23,257 bases of DNA from CAZVAR01 sp964625225 (GTDB lineage: Bacteria; Pseudomonadota; Alphaproteobacteria; JAJUGE01). The translations under genes and the position numbers were made by a program. The notes beneath the pieces are model-generated. The model had not been told where the DNA came from. It was given only the letters and a program-made list of their open reading frames with translations, and searched no databases. Where the stretch lies: NCBI GenBank assembly GCA_964625225.1, contig CAZVAR010000047.1, forward strand, positions 1-23,257, written 5' to 3'. Positions 13,498 to 22,627 of the stretch are shown here, in pieces (position 1 is the first letter of the stretch; each line of letters starts with the position of its first letter).

Positions 13498-14073
13498 TCA
13501 GCGTCCCGGGCGGAAAGCCGGACAGACCTCCGGATCGGTGTCCAGATATGCGCCGCCGATCAGGTCGATGCAGTACGGAACGGCGGGCATGACGGCGCGC
13601 AGGCAGGTGGCGATGGCGGCCGGCTTCCCCGGCAGGTTCACGATCAGGGCCGACCCGCGCACACCGGCGGTCTGCCGCGACAGGATCGCGGTCGGCACCT
13701 CCCGCAGGCTCACCTCGCGCATGAGTTCGCCGAAGCCCGGCAGCAGCTTGGTGCAGACCGCCGCGGTCACGTCGGGCGTGATGTCCCGGGCCGCCGGGCC
13801 GGTGCCGCCGGTCGTGACGATCAGGCTGCAACCTTCCCGGCCGGCCAGTTCGATCAGGGCGGTCTCGATCGCGGCCCATTCGTCCGGCACCAGCCGCCGG
13901 ACCGACTCCCAAGGCGTGCGCAGGATAGCCCGCAGCTCGGACTCGATCGCGGGGCCGCCACGATCCTCATAGACGCCGCGGCTGGCGCGGTCGGATACGG
14001 TCACGATGCCGATACGGCAGACGCTCCGCTGCGTCGCCGTCCCGGCCGGAGCGATCTCGCCGACGACGTCCAT
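13498..14073 (-). CDS. mogA: Molybdopterin adenylyltransferase, MogA/MoaB family
   Basis: This 191-residue protein has the MoCF-binding fold. VCRIGIVTVSDRASRGVYEDRGGPAI opens the domain, TTGGTGPAARDITPD is the substrate-binding motif, and LPGKPAAIATCL closes it. MogA adenylates molybdopterin before molybdate insertion. Length and C-terminal region fit MogA rather than MoaB, but the two are hard to separate by eye. The ATG (complement of 14071-14073) has GGAAGGGG just upstream and lies 13 bases after the stop of the DUF1858/DUF2249-like gene, so the two are co-transcribed. No molybdoenzyme structural gene is in the window. Confidence 0.93.
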   Translation of the reverse strand: MDVVGEIAPAGTATQRSVCRIGIVTVSDRASRGVYEDRGGPAIESELRAILRTPWESVRRLVPDEWAAIETALIELAGREGCSLIVTTGGTGPAARDITPDVTAAVCTKLLPGFGELMREVSLREVPTAILSRQTAGVRGSALIVNLPGKPAAIATCLRAVMPAVPYCIDLIGGAYLDTDPEVCPAFRPGR

Positions 14074-14086
14074 CTGCAACCCCTTC

Positions 14087-14614
14087 CTACCCGGCCCTGC
14101 GGAAGTAGACGCGCCAATGGTCGGCGGCCAGCGCTTCAGCCGCGCTCTCATAGCCGCGTCCTTCGAACAGCCGCCGCAGCGGCTGGGGATGGAACGTCGC
14201 GTCCAGGACGAGCACGGCCGATGCCGGCGCCGCCTCGGCGAAGGACAGGATGTCCGGCAGGGGCTCGTGCCCCGCCTCCAGGAGCGGCCGGGCATCGAAC
14301 GCGCGCACCGCCGACTCCGGCCGGTCCGCCCAGGTCGGCCGCCCTTCCGCGAGAGGCGGCGCCGCGGGTCGGGCGCTGTCGCCGGCCGGCGCCGGCTGCC
14401 CGGCGGCGACGCCCGCAACATCGGCCGGCGCCAGGCCGGCCATGCGCGCGACGTCGGCCAGTGTGAGGCGCCCCGCCACATCCTCGCGCATCAGGACCTT
14501 CGCGAAGCTGCGGTAAGCTGGAAAGGCCGCGATCAAACGATCGTAGAGGGCCTCGTCCGCGAGCAGGGCGTCGAGGAGCAGCGTGTCTTCCGAAGCGGCG
14601 TGCATGAGCATCAT
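14087..14614 (-). CDS. DUF1858/DUF2249-like two-domain protein
   Basis: This 175-residue protein has an N-terminal helical part (about 1-60, DALLADEALYDRLIAAFPAYRSFAK...LTLADVARMAG) resembling DUF1858, whose members start with a YP..... and end in TL..AA. A proline- and alanine-rich linker (about 68-95) leads to a C-terminal part (about 98-175, AVRAFDARPLL...HPQPLRRLFEGRGY...HWRVYFRR) that matches DUF2249. Proteins with these domains often occur near nitrogen-oxide respiration genes, and their function is not settled. Three early methionines make the exact start uncertain. It is the first gene of a minus-strand operon with mogA and the DGC gene, divergent from motA. Confidence 0.75.
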   Translation of the reverse strand: MMLMHAASEDTLLLDALLADEALYDRLIAAFPAYRSFAKVLMREDVAGRLTLADVARMAGLAPADVAGVAAGQPAPAGDSARPAAPPLAEGRPTWADRPESAVRAFDARPLLEAGHEPLPDILSFAEAAPASAVLVLDATFHPQPLRRLFEGRGYESAAEALAADHWRVYFRRAG

Positions 14615-14855
14615 CCCTCGCCGGCGCCGATCCGAGCCGGCGTGCGAATCGATGGCACGGCGGCGGCACCGCTTCGTTGCGCTGGATCAATCACGGGCCC
14701 AAGACGGATTCTCCGTCGTCGGCCCGACTGGACCGGGGCGCCGGGCCGCCCCCACCTCCCTCTTAGCCGAATCTAAACCAACCCATCTCCATTCTGCGGC
14801 CGGGGCCGGCGCTCGCCGGCATCCGCCGTCTCCGCCTTCGCCACATCGATCGCTC

Positions 14856-15722
14856 ATGCTCGCCCTCGCCGGTTTCATTCTTCTGCCGATCTGCGTGTTC
14901 GGAGTGTACGCGATCCACGGCGGCAGCCTGGGTCCGGTGCTGCACGCGCTGCCGTTCGAATTTGCAATGATCGGCGGCGCCGCCATCGCCTCCTTTCTCG
15001 TCGCGAACAGCAGTCACACGGTCAAGCACACGCTTCACGACGTGAAGAAGGTGATCGCCGGCCCCAAATTCCGGAAGGACGACTATCGCGACCTGCTCTG
15101 CCTGCTGTTCCGCCTGGTGAGGCTGGCCAAGGCCAAGGGCGCCACCGCGCTCGAGGCCCATATCGAACGCCCGCAGGAGAGCGCGGCTTTTCAGGAATAT
15201 CCCCGGATTCTCGGGGACGCGCTCGCCGTCTCGCTCATCTGCGACTATCTGCGGATGACGACGATGAACCAGAACAATCCGCACCAGGTCGAGGACATTC
15301 TGGGGGAGGAGCTGGAGAAGGTGCACGCGGAGAACATGCACGTCTCGCATGCCCTCCAATCGACGGCGGATGCGCTCCCGGCCCTCGGGATCGTTGCGGC
15401 GGTGCTCGGCGTGATCAAGACCATGGCCTCCATCAACGAGCCGCCCGCGGTGCTCGGCGGGATGATCGGCTCGGCACTGGTCGGCACCTTCCTCGGAGTG
15501 TTCCTCGCCTACGGTCTCGTCGGCCCGATGGCGGCGAAGCTGAAGTCGGTCTACGACGAGGAGCGCAAGTTCTACGAGGCGATCAAGGCTGTCCTCGTCG
15601 CGCACCTCCACGGCCAGGCACCGCAGATCAGCATCGAGACCGGCCGCAAGTCGCTCCCGACCAGCGTCATGCCGAGCTTCTTCGAGCTGGAAGAAGCGAT
15701 CAGCGGCCTGAAGCCGCTTTAG
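14856..15722 (+). CDS. motA: Flagellar motor stator protein MotA
   Basis: This 288-residue inner-membrane protein forms the proton channel of the flagellar stator with MotB. The N-terminus MLALAGFILLPICVFGVYAIHGGSLGPVLHALPFEF... is typical. The two conserved prolines that couple proton flow to torque are present as P175 (ADALPALGIVAAVLGVIKTM) and P224 (GLVGPMAAKL). The charged cytoplasmic loop is present as well (LLFRLVRLAKAKGATALEAHIE). ATG 14856 gives the family's usual length; no strong ribosome binding site is seen. A frame open further upstream is not MotA-like. motB does not follow: the next gene is convergent and overlaps motA by 23 bases. Confidence 0.95.
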   Translation: MLALAGFILLPICVFGVYAIHGGSLGPVLHALPFEFAMIGGAAIASFLVANSSHTVKHTLHDVKKVIAGPKFRKDDYRDLLCLLFRLVRLAKAKGATALEAHIERPQESAAFQEYPRILGDALAVSLICDYLRMTTMNQNNPHQVEDILGEELEKVHAENMHVSHALQSTADALPALGIVAAVLGVIKTMASINEPPAVLGGMIGSALVGTFLGVFLAYGLVGPMAAKLKSVYDEERKFYEAIKAVLVAHLHGQAPQISIETGRKSLPTSVMPSFFELEEAISGLKPL

Positions 15723-16953
15723 GATCCGCAGGATTCGGTTCCGCCGCCCGCTCCTCCGGCGGCCGGTCGTGCGCGAACATGCGCAGCAGCAGCAGATCGT
15801 ACACCAGCTTGACGACGCCGCCGATGACCAGCGGCCAGCCGAACGTGCTGAGCCCCAGCAGCCAGCCCGAGATGGCGGGCGGTGCCGCGGCGGCGAGGCT
15901 GCGGGGCACAATCGTGAAGCTCGCTGCGGCCGGACGCTCCGCCGGCGACACCACCGCCATGACGTAGGAGGACCGCGTCGGCACGTCCATGTTGGACAGC
16001 AGGCTGCGCAGGATCAGCAGCGCCGCCGCCCAGGCGGCGGTCGGCGCGAAGGCGACGCCGATCAGCAGCAAGTTCGCGGGCACGTGCGTGAAGACCATGG
16101 TGTTGACCAGCCCGATCCGGCCCGCGATCCGCACGGCCGCGAAGTAGGAGGCGGCCGCGCACAGCGCGGCCGCGGAGAAGATCATCCCCGCCTCGGCGGC
16201 CGAAAGTCCGAACCGCTCGAACAGCCAGAGCGCCAGCAGCGCATTGACGATGAAGCCGCCGCCGAACGCGTCGAGCGCGAACAGGGCCGCGAGTCGCCAG
16301 ACCTTGCGCCGCGATGGGCCGAGCGGCGCCGGCGGCGCGTCGCCCGGCGCCTCGATCGCGGGCGACAGGCCGCGATAGATGGCGAAGGCGAAGCACCCGA
16401 TCGCGCCATAGAGGAGGAACATCGCGTCGGATACGGTCGCCCGGTCGGCCAGCCCGGCAAGCCAGTCCACCGCGCCGACGGCGAGCGCGCCGGCGGCACC
16501 GACGATCGAGCCGAGAAAGCTGTAGTGCGCGAACATTGCGGTGCGCTCCTGCGGCGCGACCGCCTGGGTCAGCACGGTGTGCTCGATCGGCAGGAATACG
16601 CTCACATCGCCGCCCGAGGGGTTGACGGTGCCGACCAAGGCGACCAGCAGCAGCGGCCAGAAATCCTCGAGCCCGGCGAAGCCGAGGCCCGTTCCGACCA
16701 TCAGCAGCGAGGCGCCGAGCAGCACCGGCCTTCGCCGCAGCCGGTGCGCCGTGGCGCCGAAGGCAAGCGTCAGCAGCGCCGAACCGAGGAGGGTGGCGGT
16801 GACGATGGTGCCGACCGCCGGCGCTCCGAACCCCCGGTCCGCCAGGTGCAACGGCAGCAGGATCGCGACATAGCCGTCGCCGAAGGCGCGCATGGCACGG
16901 ACCAGCAGGACGCGGCGGGCGTCCGCCGTCGCCGAAGCGGGAAAAAGCGGCAT
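15700..16953 (-). CDS. MFS transporter
   Basis: This 417-residue protein has about 12 predicted membrane helices in two halves joined by a cytoplasmic loop near residues 195-215. A basic loop after the second helix (ATAHRLRRRPVLLGASLL) corresponds to the MFS signature region. It is probably a proton-coupled exporter or importer; substrate unknown. The start (complement of 16951-16953) lies 13 bases after queC, so it is probably co-transcribed with queC. A longer frame up to 17043 is possible but lies inside queC. The 3' end overlaps convergent motA by 23 bases. Confidence 0.88.
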   Translation of the reverse strand: MPLFPASATADARRVLLVRAMRAFGDGYVAILLPLHLADRGFGAPAVGTIVTATLLGSALLTLAFGATAHRLRRRPVLLGASLLMVGTGLGFAGLEDFWPLLLVALVGTVNPSGGDVSVFLPIEHTVLTQAVAPQERTAMFAHYSFLGSIVGAAGALAVGAVDWLAGLADRATVSDAMFLLYGAIGCFAFAIYRGLSPAIEAPGDAPPAPLGPSRRKVWRLAALFALDAFGGGFIVNALLALWLFERFGLSAAEAGMIFSAAALCAAASYFAAVRIAGRIGLVNTMVFTHVPANLLLIGVAFAPTAAWAAALLILRSLLSNMDVPTRSSYVMAVVSPAERPAAASFTIVPRSLAAAAPPAISGWLLGLSTFGWPLVIGGVVKLVYDLLLLRMFAHDRPPEERAAEPNPADPKAASGR

Positions 16954-16966
16954 GGCGGAGCGGCGC

Positions 16967-17698
16967 TCAGTGCTGCCGTTGCTCCCGGTAGCGCCGCCAC
17001 CCCTCCGCGCGCAACGCGCAGGCCGGGCACGAGCCGCAGCCATAGCCCCAATCGTGGCGCTGCGTCCGGTCTCCCAGATAGCAGCTATGCGTCTCCTCCA
17101 GGATCAACCCGACCAGCGCCTCGCCCCCGAGCCGCTCCGCCAGCGCCCAAGTCTGCGCCTTGTCGCGCCACATCAGCGGCGTGTCGATGACGACGCGCCG
17201 GCCCATTCCGAGCGACAGCGCCACCTGCATCGCCTTGACAGCGTCGTCCCGGCAGTCCGGATAGCCGGAATAGTCGGTCTCGCACATGCCGGCGACGATG
17301 CGGCCGAGATCGCGACGATAGGCCAGCGCCGCCGCGACGGTCAGGAACAGCAGGTTGCGGCCCGGTACGAAGGTGGTCGGCAGTCCGGAATCGGCGAACC
17401 GGATTTCCGCCGCGCGGGTCAGCGCCGTCTCACTGATCCGGCCGAGAAAGCCGAGATCAACGACCTGGTCATCGCCGAGCTTCGACGCCCAGGCCGGGAA
17501 CCGGGCCCGAAACGCCTCCAGCAGCCGGGGCCGCACGGCCAGCTCGACCGCGTGCCGCTGGCCGTAGTCGAAGCCGACCGTCTCCACCGCGTCGAACCGG
17601 TCGAGCGCCCAGGCGAGGCAGGTCGCCGAATCCTGCCCGCCGGAGAACAGCACGAGAGCGCGCCCCGCCCCCGTGTTCTGCGCCTCTGTCGTGGTCAT
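16967..17698 (-). CDS. queC: 7-cyano-7-deazaguanine synthase QueC
   Basis: This 243-residue enzyme makes preQ0 from 7-carboxy-7-deazaguanine, ATP and ammonia, in queuosine biosynthesis. The PP-loop motif LFSGGQDSATCLAW is near the N-terminus, FDYGQRH and FVPGRNLLFL follow, and the zinc site is complete: C206 (HSCYLGD), C221, C224 and C227 (CGSCPAC). Length matches the family. The ATG (complement of 17696-17698) has GGAGG just upstream. No queD, queE or queF is in the window. An MFS gene follows on the same strand. Confidence 0.97.
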   Translation of the reverse strand: MTTTEAQNTGAGRALVLFSGGQDSATCLAWALDRFDAVETVGFDYGQRHAVELAVRPRLLEAFRARFPAWASKLGDDQVVDLGFLGRISETALTRAAEIRFADSGLPTTFVPGRNLLFLTVAAALAYRRDLGRIVAGMCETDYSGYPDCRDDAVKAMQVALSLGMGRRVVIDTPLMWRDKAQTWALAERLGGEALVGLILEETHSCYLGDRTQRHDWGYGCGSCPACALRAEGWRRYREQRQH

Positions 17699-17808
17699 CC
17701 CTCCTCCGTTCCGGGGCGACCGGCTTGCCCGCAGCCGGAAACGCGCCTAGTCAACTCTACGCCGCCTGCCGGCCGAACCGCCATCGTCCGCCCACCGAGG
17801 TCGCCGCC

Positions 17809-19050
17809 TTGCCTTCCGCCGCCCCCGCGCCGCTGACACCGGCCGCGCTGCCCTATCGCTGGCCAATCCTGGCCGGCGTCTGGCTTCTCTATCTCTCCTT
17901 CGGCCTCGTCGCGACGAGCCTCGCACCGATGGTCCATCTGGTCAGCGCCGATCTCGGCCTGAGCCATGCCGCCATGGGCAGCATTCTCGGCGCGTGGCCG
18001 CTCGTCTACATCGCCGCGGCGATGCCCTGCGGTGCGCTGCTCGACCGGATCGGGCCGCGGCGCGCGCTGTTCGCGGCAGCGGTGGTCATCGCCCTCTCCG
18101 CCGCCCTGCGCGGCCTCGCGACCGGACATCTCGGCCTGTTCCTGGCCGTCGCAATGTTCGGCATCGGCGGGCCGCTGATCTCAGTCGGCGCGCCGAAGCT
18201 GATCAGCCTGTGGTTCGAGGGCCGCGAGCGCGGTTTCGCAATGGGCATCTATATCACCGGGCCGGCGATCGGCGGCATCGCCGCACTGGCGCTCACCAAT
18301 GACATCCTGCTGCCCCTGGTTGGCGGGAGCTGGCGCGCCGTCTTGTTGATCCACGCCGCCTTCGCGTTCGCGGCGGGGCTCGCCTGGCTCGCCATCGCCG
18401 CGAGCCCAACCAGCCGCGCGGTCGAGCGGCAGAGCGCCGCCGAGGCGCGGCGGCCGCAGCGCGAGGTGCTCGCCAGCCTGCTGCGTGCCCCGGTGGTGCA
18501 GACCCTGCTGGTGATGAGCATCGGGATCTTCTTCTTCAACCACGGGCTCAATAACTGGCTGCCAGAGATCCTGCGGAATGCGGGAATGGACGCGACGGCG
18601 GCCGGATATTGGGCGGCCGTCCCGACCGCGGTCGGAATCGTCGGCGCGCTGGTGATCCCGCGCCTCGCCACGCCCGAGCGGCGGATCGCGATCCTGGCCG
18701 GACTGTTCGCCGCGGCCGGGGCCGCAACACTGCTCATTCACGCAAGTGCGGGCCCGGTCCTGGCCGTCGGCCTTGTCCTGCAGGGGATCGCCCGCAGTTC
18801 GATGATGACCGTGGCGATGCTGGCGCTGGTCGAATCCCCGCAAGTGGGCGCGAAGAATGCCGGCGTCGCCGGCGGCCTGTTCTTCTCGGCGGCCGAAGTC
18901 GGCGGCGTGCTCGGCCCCTTGACCATCGGCTGGGTCGCGGACATGGCCGGCGGCTTTGGTCGGGCCCTCGATCTGCTCACGGCGGTCTGCGCCCTGCTCC
19001 TGCTGCTGGCGGCGCGATTGCGGCGGCTGAGCCGACGGGCGGCGGCGTGA
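17809..19050 (+). CDS. MFS transporter, CynX/NimT-like
   Basis: This 413-residue protein has about 12 membrane helices. The loop after helix two (LLDRIGPRRALFAAAVV) is the MFS signature, and GGPLISVGAPKLISLWFEGRERGFAMGIYITGPAIGG is typical of the small-molecule importer and exporter branch that includes CynX. The TTG at 17809 is chosen because GAGG (17797-17800) lies eight bases upstream and the protein then starts a short way before the first helix. A TTG at 17725 would add 28 residues without helices. Substrate unknown. It is transcribed away from queC and towards msrA. Confidence 0.88.
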   Translation: MPSAAPAPLTPAALPYRWPILAGVWLLYLSFGLVATSLAPMVHLVSADLGLSHAAMGSILGAWPLVYIAAAMPCGALLDRIGPRRALFAAAVVIALSAALRGLATGHLGLFLAVAMFGIGGPLISVGAPKLISLWFEGRERGFAMGIYITGPAIGGIAALALTNDILLPLVGGSWRAVLLIHAAFAFAAGLAWLAIAASPTSRAVERQSAAEARRPQREVLASLLRAPVVQTLLVMSIGIFFFNHGLNNWLPEILRNAGMDATAAGYWAAVPTAVGIVGALVIPRLATPERRIAILAGLFAAAGAATLLIHASAGPVLAVGLVLQGIARSSMMTVAMLALVESPQVGAKNAGVAGGLFFSAAEVGGVLGPLTIGWVADMAGGFGRALDLLTAVCALLLLLAARLRRLSRRAAA

Positions 19051-19164
19051 CGGGGTCCGCGCCGGCAGCCCTCGACCGGGCGCCGGCATAAACCGGGTCC
19101 CTTACGGGTCAGTGAGACACCGCTGTTCCCGCGTGCACCCGCGGCGACCTGTCCCTGGCCGCCG

Positions 19165-19824
19165 CTATTCCGAAAGCGCCGCCGTCAGGCCGGTCGGGCA
19201 GGACAGGCCGGTGCCGCCGAGCCCGCAATAGCCGCCAGGATTCTTGGCGAGATATTGCTGGTGATACTCCTCGGCATAGTAGAAAGGCGGCGCATCGACG
19301 ATCTCGGTCGTGATCGGCCCGTAGCCATTGGCCGACAGCACCCGCTGATAGGCGTCGCGCGTCGCCTCGGCCAGCCGCCGCTGCTCCGGCGAGAAGACAT
19401 AGATGCCGGACCGGTACTGGGTCCCGACATCGTTGCCCTGGCGCATCCCCTGCGTCGGGTCGTGATTCTCCCAGAACAGCGTCAGCAGGGCTGCATAGCT
19501 GGTTTCCTTCGGGTCGAAGGCGACCAGGACTACCTCGTTGTGGCCCGTCAACCCCGAGCAGACTTCCTCGTAGGTCGGGTTCGGGGTATGTCCGCCGGCA
19601 TAGCCGGCCGCCGTCGTGTAGACGCCGGGCGCCTCCCAGAACTTGCGCTCCGCACCCCAGAAGCAGCCCATACCGAACATCGCCGTTTCGATCCCGGCGG
19701 GAAACGGCGGCTTCAGGGGGTGTCCGTTGACGAAGTGCCGATCCGGCACGCGCATCGCCGCCGCCCGGCCCGGCAGCGCCTCCTCCGGGCTGGGCATCGC
19801 AGTCTTCTTCCGCAGGAACCACAT
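19165..19824 (-). CDS. msrA: Peptide-methionine (S)-S-oxide reductase MsrA
   Basis: This 219-residue repair enzyme reduces methionine-S-sulfoxide in proteins. The catalytic cysteine is C54 in GCFWG, and the resolving cysteines are C200 and C209 near the C-terminus (GGYCGLGGTGLSC), as in the E. coli enzyme. The extended N-terminus with PSPEEALPGR and FVNGHPLKPPFP also matches the long, E. coli-like form. The start (complement of 19822-19824) has AGGAG (complement of 19834-19838) upstream. It stands alone, convergent with the MFS gene. A TAGATA-like -10 element lies upstream on its strand, without a clear -35. Confidence 0.97.
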   Translation of the reverse strand: MWFLRKKTAMPSPEEALPGRAAAMRVPDRHFVNGHPLKPPFPAGIETAMFGMGCFWGAERKFWEAPGVYTTAAGYAGGHTPNPTYEEVCSGLTGHNEVVLVAFDPKETSYAALLTLFWENHDPTQGMRQGNDVGTQYRSGIYVFSPEQRRLAEATRDAYQRVLSANGYGPITTEIVDAPPFYYAEEYHQQYLAKNPGGYCGLGGTGLSCPTGLTAALSE

Positions 19825-19928
19825 CGCGTCCCACTCCTACTCCGGTCGGTCGGACAGTGCCTCTTATCTAGGGCGTCCCCTGCCTCGGGGCAGTCCGATC
19901 GGCGCGAGCGCTGGGCGAAGCCGAACGC

Positions 19929-19943
19929 GGCCGGAGACCGGCC
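19929..19943 (-). terminator. Hairpin downstream of the TRAP fused permease
   Basis: GGCCGG and CCGGCC pair perfectly across a 3-base loop, 29 bases after the stop of the fused permease gene read on the minus strand. There is no T-run after it, so it is only a candidate terminator. Confidence 0.35.
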
Positions 19944-19972
19944 ATGCGGCATAGGCCGGCATCGGCAGCACG

Positions 19973-22591
19973 TTAGTAGCCGAAGCCGGCCCGGTCCCCG
20001 GCGGGCAGCATCGCGATCCGGTCCTGCCGGCGCCATTGCAGCACCGCCACGGCGGCGGCCAACAGCAGCGCGGGGACATAGAACCAGTGCATGGCCGGCC
20101 GGTCTGCAGGCAGCAGCACCGAGGTCACCGTGAAACCGGTGTCGAGCCCGACGCGCTTCGCATAGCTGCCGAACCGCACGCCGGTGATCTGCGCTTCGTC
20201 GCCGGCCGCGAAGACGCTGATTCCGGCTGCCGCGAGCCGCGCGGTGCCCGGCCCGGGCTCGCCCAACGGCAGGCTGACGGTCTTGCGGACTTCGTCGCCT
20301 TCGATGGTCAGCCCCTCGACCACGAAAGTCAGTCGTGCCCCGGCGGGAAGCTGCTCGGCCAACTCGACGATCCGACCGCCCGGGGCCTCCTGGTAAGGGT
20401 CGTAGAGCCGGTCCAGCCAGAATCCCGGCCGCAGCATCGTGAAGCAGGCAAGCAGGAGGAGCGCCGACTCCCACCAGCGCGAGCGGGTCACGAACCAGCC
20501 CATCGTCCCGGCAGCGAAGAGGAGGATGGCGGCGGTGCTCATGACGACCACCAGCAGCCCCTCCGCCCAGCCGCCGATGTCGATCAGCAGCAATTGCGGG
20601 TTGAACACGAAGACGAAGGGCAGAACCGCCGTGCGCAGCGCGTACAGGGAGCCCTGTAGCCCGGTCTTGATCGGATCCTCGCCGGAAATGGCGGAGGCGG
20701 CATAGCTGGCGAGGCCGACCGGCGGCGTGATGTCCGCCATGATGCCGAAATAGAACACGAAGAGATGGACCGCGATCAGCGGGATCGCGAGACCGGCCTG
20801 CGCACCCAGCTCGACCACCACCGGCGCCATCAGGGTCGCGACCAGGATGTAGTTGGCGGTGGTCGGGATGCCCATACCGAGCAGCAGACTGATACCGGCG
20901 GTGAACAGCAGCATCAGGATGACGTTGCCGGCCGAAATGAACTCGACGAAGTCGGTCATCATCAGGCCCATGCCGGTCAGCGTGACCGTGCCGACGATGA
21001 TGCCGGCCGTCGCGGTGGCCACGGCGATGCCGATCATGTTGCGCGCGCCGAGCGCGAAACCGTCGATCAGGTCGCGCACGCCCTGCCGGACGGCCGGCCC
21101 GACGGCGCGGCCACCACGGAACAAGGCGATCAGTGGCCGCTGCGTCACCAGGATGCCCATAATGGTCGCGATCGCCCAGAACGCCGACAGGCCCGGCGAG
21201 AGCTGCTCGACCATCAGGCACCAGATCAGCACGAAGATCGGGATCAGATGGTAGAGCCCAGTACGCACCACCGGCCAGGCATCTGGCAGCGCAGCCAGCG
21301 GCCGGTTCGGATCGTCCATCTCCAGGTCCGGATGGCGTGAGGCGTACCACGCCGTGCCGAGATAGACCGCGACGCCGGCCAGGGCGAGGAGGAGTCCGGC
21401 GGCATCGCCGAACGTCCCCTGCACCAGCAGGATGCCGTAATAGATGCCGACGCAGACCAGGATGGTGCCGCTGATGCCGATCCCGAGCCGGACGAGCCGT
21501 TCGCCCCGCGTACGGGCGACGGCCCGCGGGAGCGGCTGTGCACCGATCTTCACTGCCTCGAGATGAACCATGTAAAGCAGCGCGAGGTAGGAGATGACGG
21601 CCGGCAGCAGGGCGTGCTTAACGATCTGCGCATACGGGATGCCGACATATTCGACCATCAGAAAGGCCGCGGCCCCCATCACAGGCGGCATGATCTGCCC
21701 GTTGACCGAGGATGCGGTCTCGATCGCCCCGGCCTTCACGCCCGGCAGGCCGGTCCGCTTCATCATCGGAATGGTGAAGATGCCGCTCGAGACGACGTTC
21801 GAGACCGACGACCCGGAGATGACGCCGTTGAGGCCGGAGGAGACCACCGCCACCTTCGCCGGGCCGCCGCGCAGGTGGCCGAGCAGAGCGAAGGAGATCT
21901 GCATCATGTAATTGCCGGCCCCCGCCTTCTCGAGCAGCGAGCCGAACAGAACGAACAGGAAGACGAAACTGGTCGAAACGCCCAGCGCCACACCGAAGAC
22001 GCCCTCGGTCGTCAGCCACTGGTGCGTCAGAAACCGGGTGAGCGAGGCGCCCTTGTGCTGGATCACCTCCGGCATCCAGGGGCCGGCGAAGGTGAAGAAG
22101 ACGAAGACGAGGGCCACCCCCACCAGCGGCGGGCCGAGCGAACGCCGCGTCGCCTCGAGCAGCAGCAGGAAGCCGCACACGGCCACGACCAGGTCGAGCA
22201 TGATCGGCTGACCCGGCCGCAGGGCCAGCTCGCGAGAGAATAGGAAATAATACGCGGCGGCAAAGGTGCCGACCAGCGCCAGCGCCCAATCGAGCGCGGG
22301 GATCCGGTCGCGCGGCGAGGATTTCAGCGCCGGATAGGCGGTGAACGCCAGAAACAGCGCGAAGGCGAGGTGAATCGAGCGCGCCTCGGTGTCGTTCAGG
22401 ATGAAGACGCCGAGCGTGAAGGGCAGCGGCGAGGCGTACCAGACCTGGAATGCCGACCAGGCCACTGCCACCGCCAGCAGCAGTGTCGCCGGCCAGCCTC
22501 GCGGGGCGCGCGCACCGGTGTCGGCGGCGGCGACGAGCTCACCGAGTTCGTTCTCGGTCGCGGGGCGCCGGGGTATGTCGGTCTCGGCCAT
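19973..22591 (-). CDS. TRAP transporter fused permease (DctQM, 4TM/12TM) with C-terminal DUF3394 domain
   Basis: This 872-residue membrane protein fuses the small and large TRAP subunits, as is usual in TAXI-type TRAP systems. The DctQ-like part occupies about residues 30-180. The DctM-like part follows, with LFGSLLEKAGAGNYMMQ, GGPAKVAVVSSGLNGVISGSSVSNVVSSG, ETASSVNGQIMPPVMGAAAFLM and a later repeat ending in MADITPPVGLASYAASAISG. The last ~200 residues, with IGGWAEGLL, form a domain matching DUF3394 (a membrane region, a soluble beta-rich part and a final helix). The start at the complement of 22589-22591 has GAGG five bases upstream; an earlier in-frame ATG at 22618 is less likely. The TAXI solute-binding gene lies upstream on the same strand. 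Confidence 0.93.
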   Translation of the reverse strand: MAETDIPRRPATENELGELVAAADTGARAPRGWPATLLLAVAVAWSAFQVWYASPLPFTLGVFILNDTEARSIHLAFALFLAFTAYPALKSSPRDRIPALDWALALVGTFAAAYYFLFSRELALRPGQPIMLDLVVAVCGFLLLLEATRRSLGPPLVGVALVFVFFTFAGPWMPEVIQHKGASLTRFLTHQWLTTEGVFGVALGVSTSFVFLFVLFGSLLEKAGAGNYMMQISFALLGHLRGGPAKVAVVSSGLNGVISGSSVSNVVSSGIFTIPMMKRTGLPGVKAGAIETASSVNGQIMPPVMGAAAFLMVEYVGIPYAQIVKHALLPAVISYLALLYMVHLEAVKIGAQPLPRAVARTRGERLVRLGIGISGTILVCVGIYYGILLVQGTFGDAAGLLLALAGVAVYLGTAWYASRHPDLEMDDPNRPLAALPDAWPVVRTGLYHLIPIFVLIWCLMVEQLSPGLSAFWAIATIMGILVTQRPLIALFRGGRAVGPAVRQGVRDLIDGFALGARNMIGIAVATATAGIIVGTVTLTGMGLMMTDFVEFISAGNVILMLLFTAGISLLLGMGIPTTANYILVATLMAPVVVELGAQAGLAIPLIAVHLFVFYFGIMADITPPVGLASYAASAISGEDPIKTGLQGSLYALRTAVLPFVFVFNPQLLLIDIGGWAEGLLVVVMSTAAILLFAAGTMGWFVTRSRWWESALLLLACFTMLRPGFWLDRLYDPYQEAPGGRIVELAEQLPAGARLTFVVEGLTIEGDEVRKTVSLPLGEPGPGTARLAAAGISVFAAGDEAQITGVRFGSYAKRVGLDTGFTVTSVLLPADRPAMHWFYVPALLLAAAVAVLQWRRQDRIAMLPAGDRAGFGY

Positions 22592-22627
22592 GGCAGCCTC
22601 GCCCCGCAATCTATGCACTGCTCGTTC

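Noticed and set aside
19051..19164. Bidirectional terminator between the MFS gene and msrA
   Set aside because: Only a 5-bp inverted repeat (19129-19144) and an imperfect GGGTCCC palindrome are present, and no T-run is seen on either strand.
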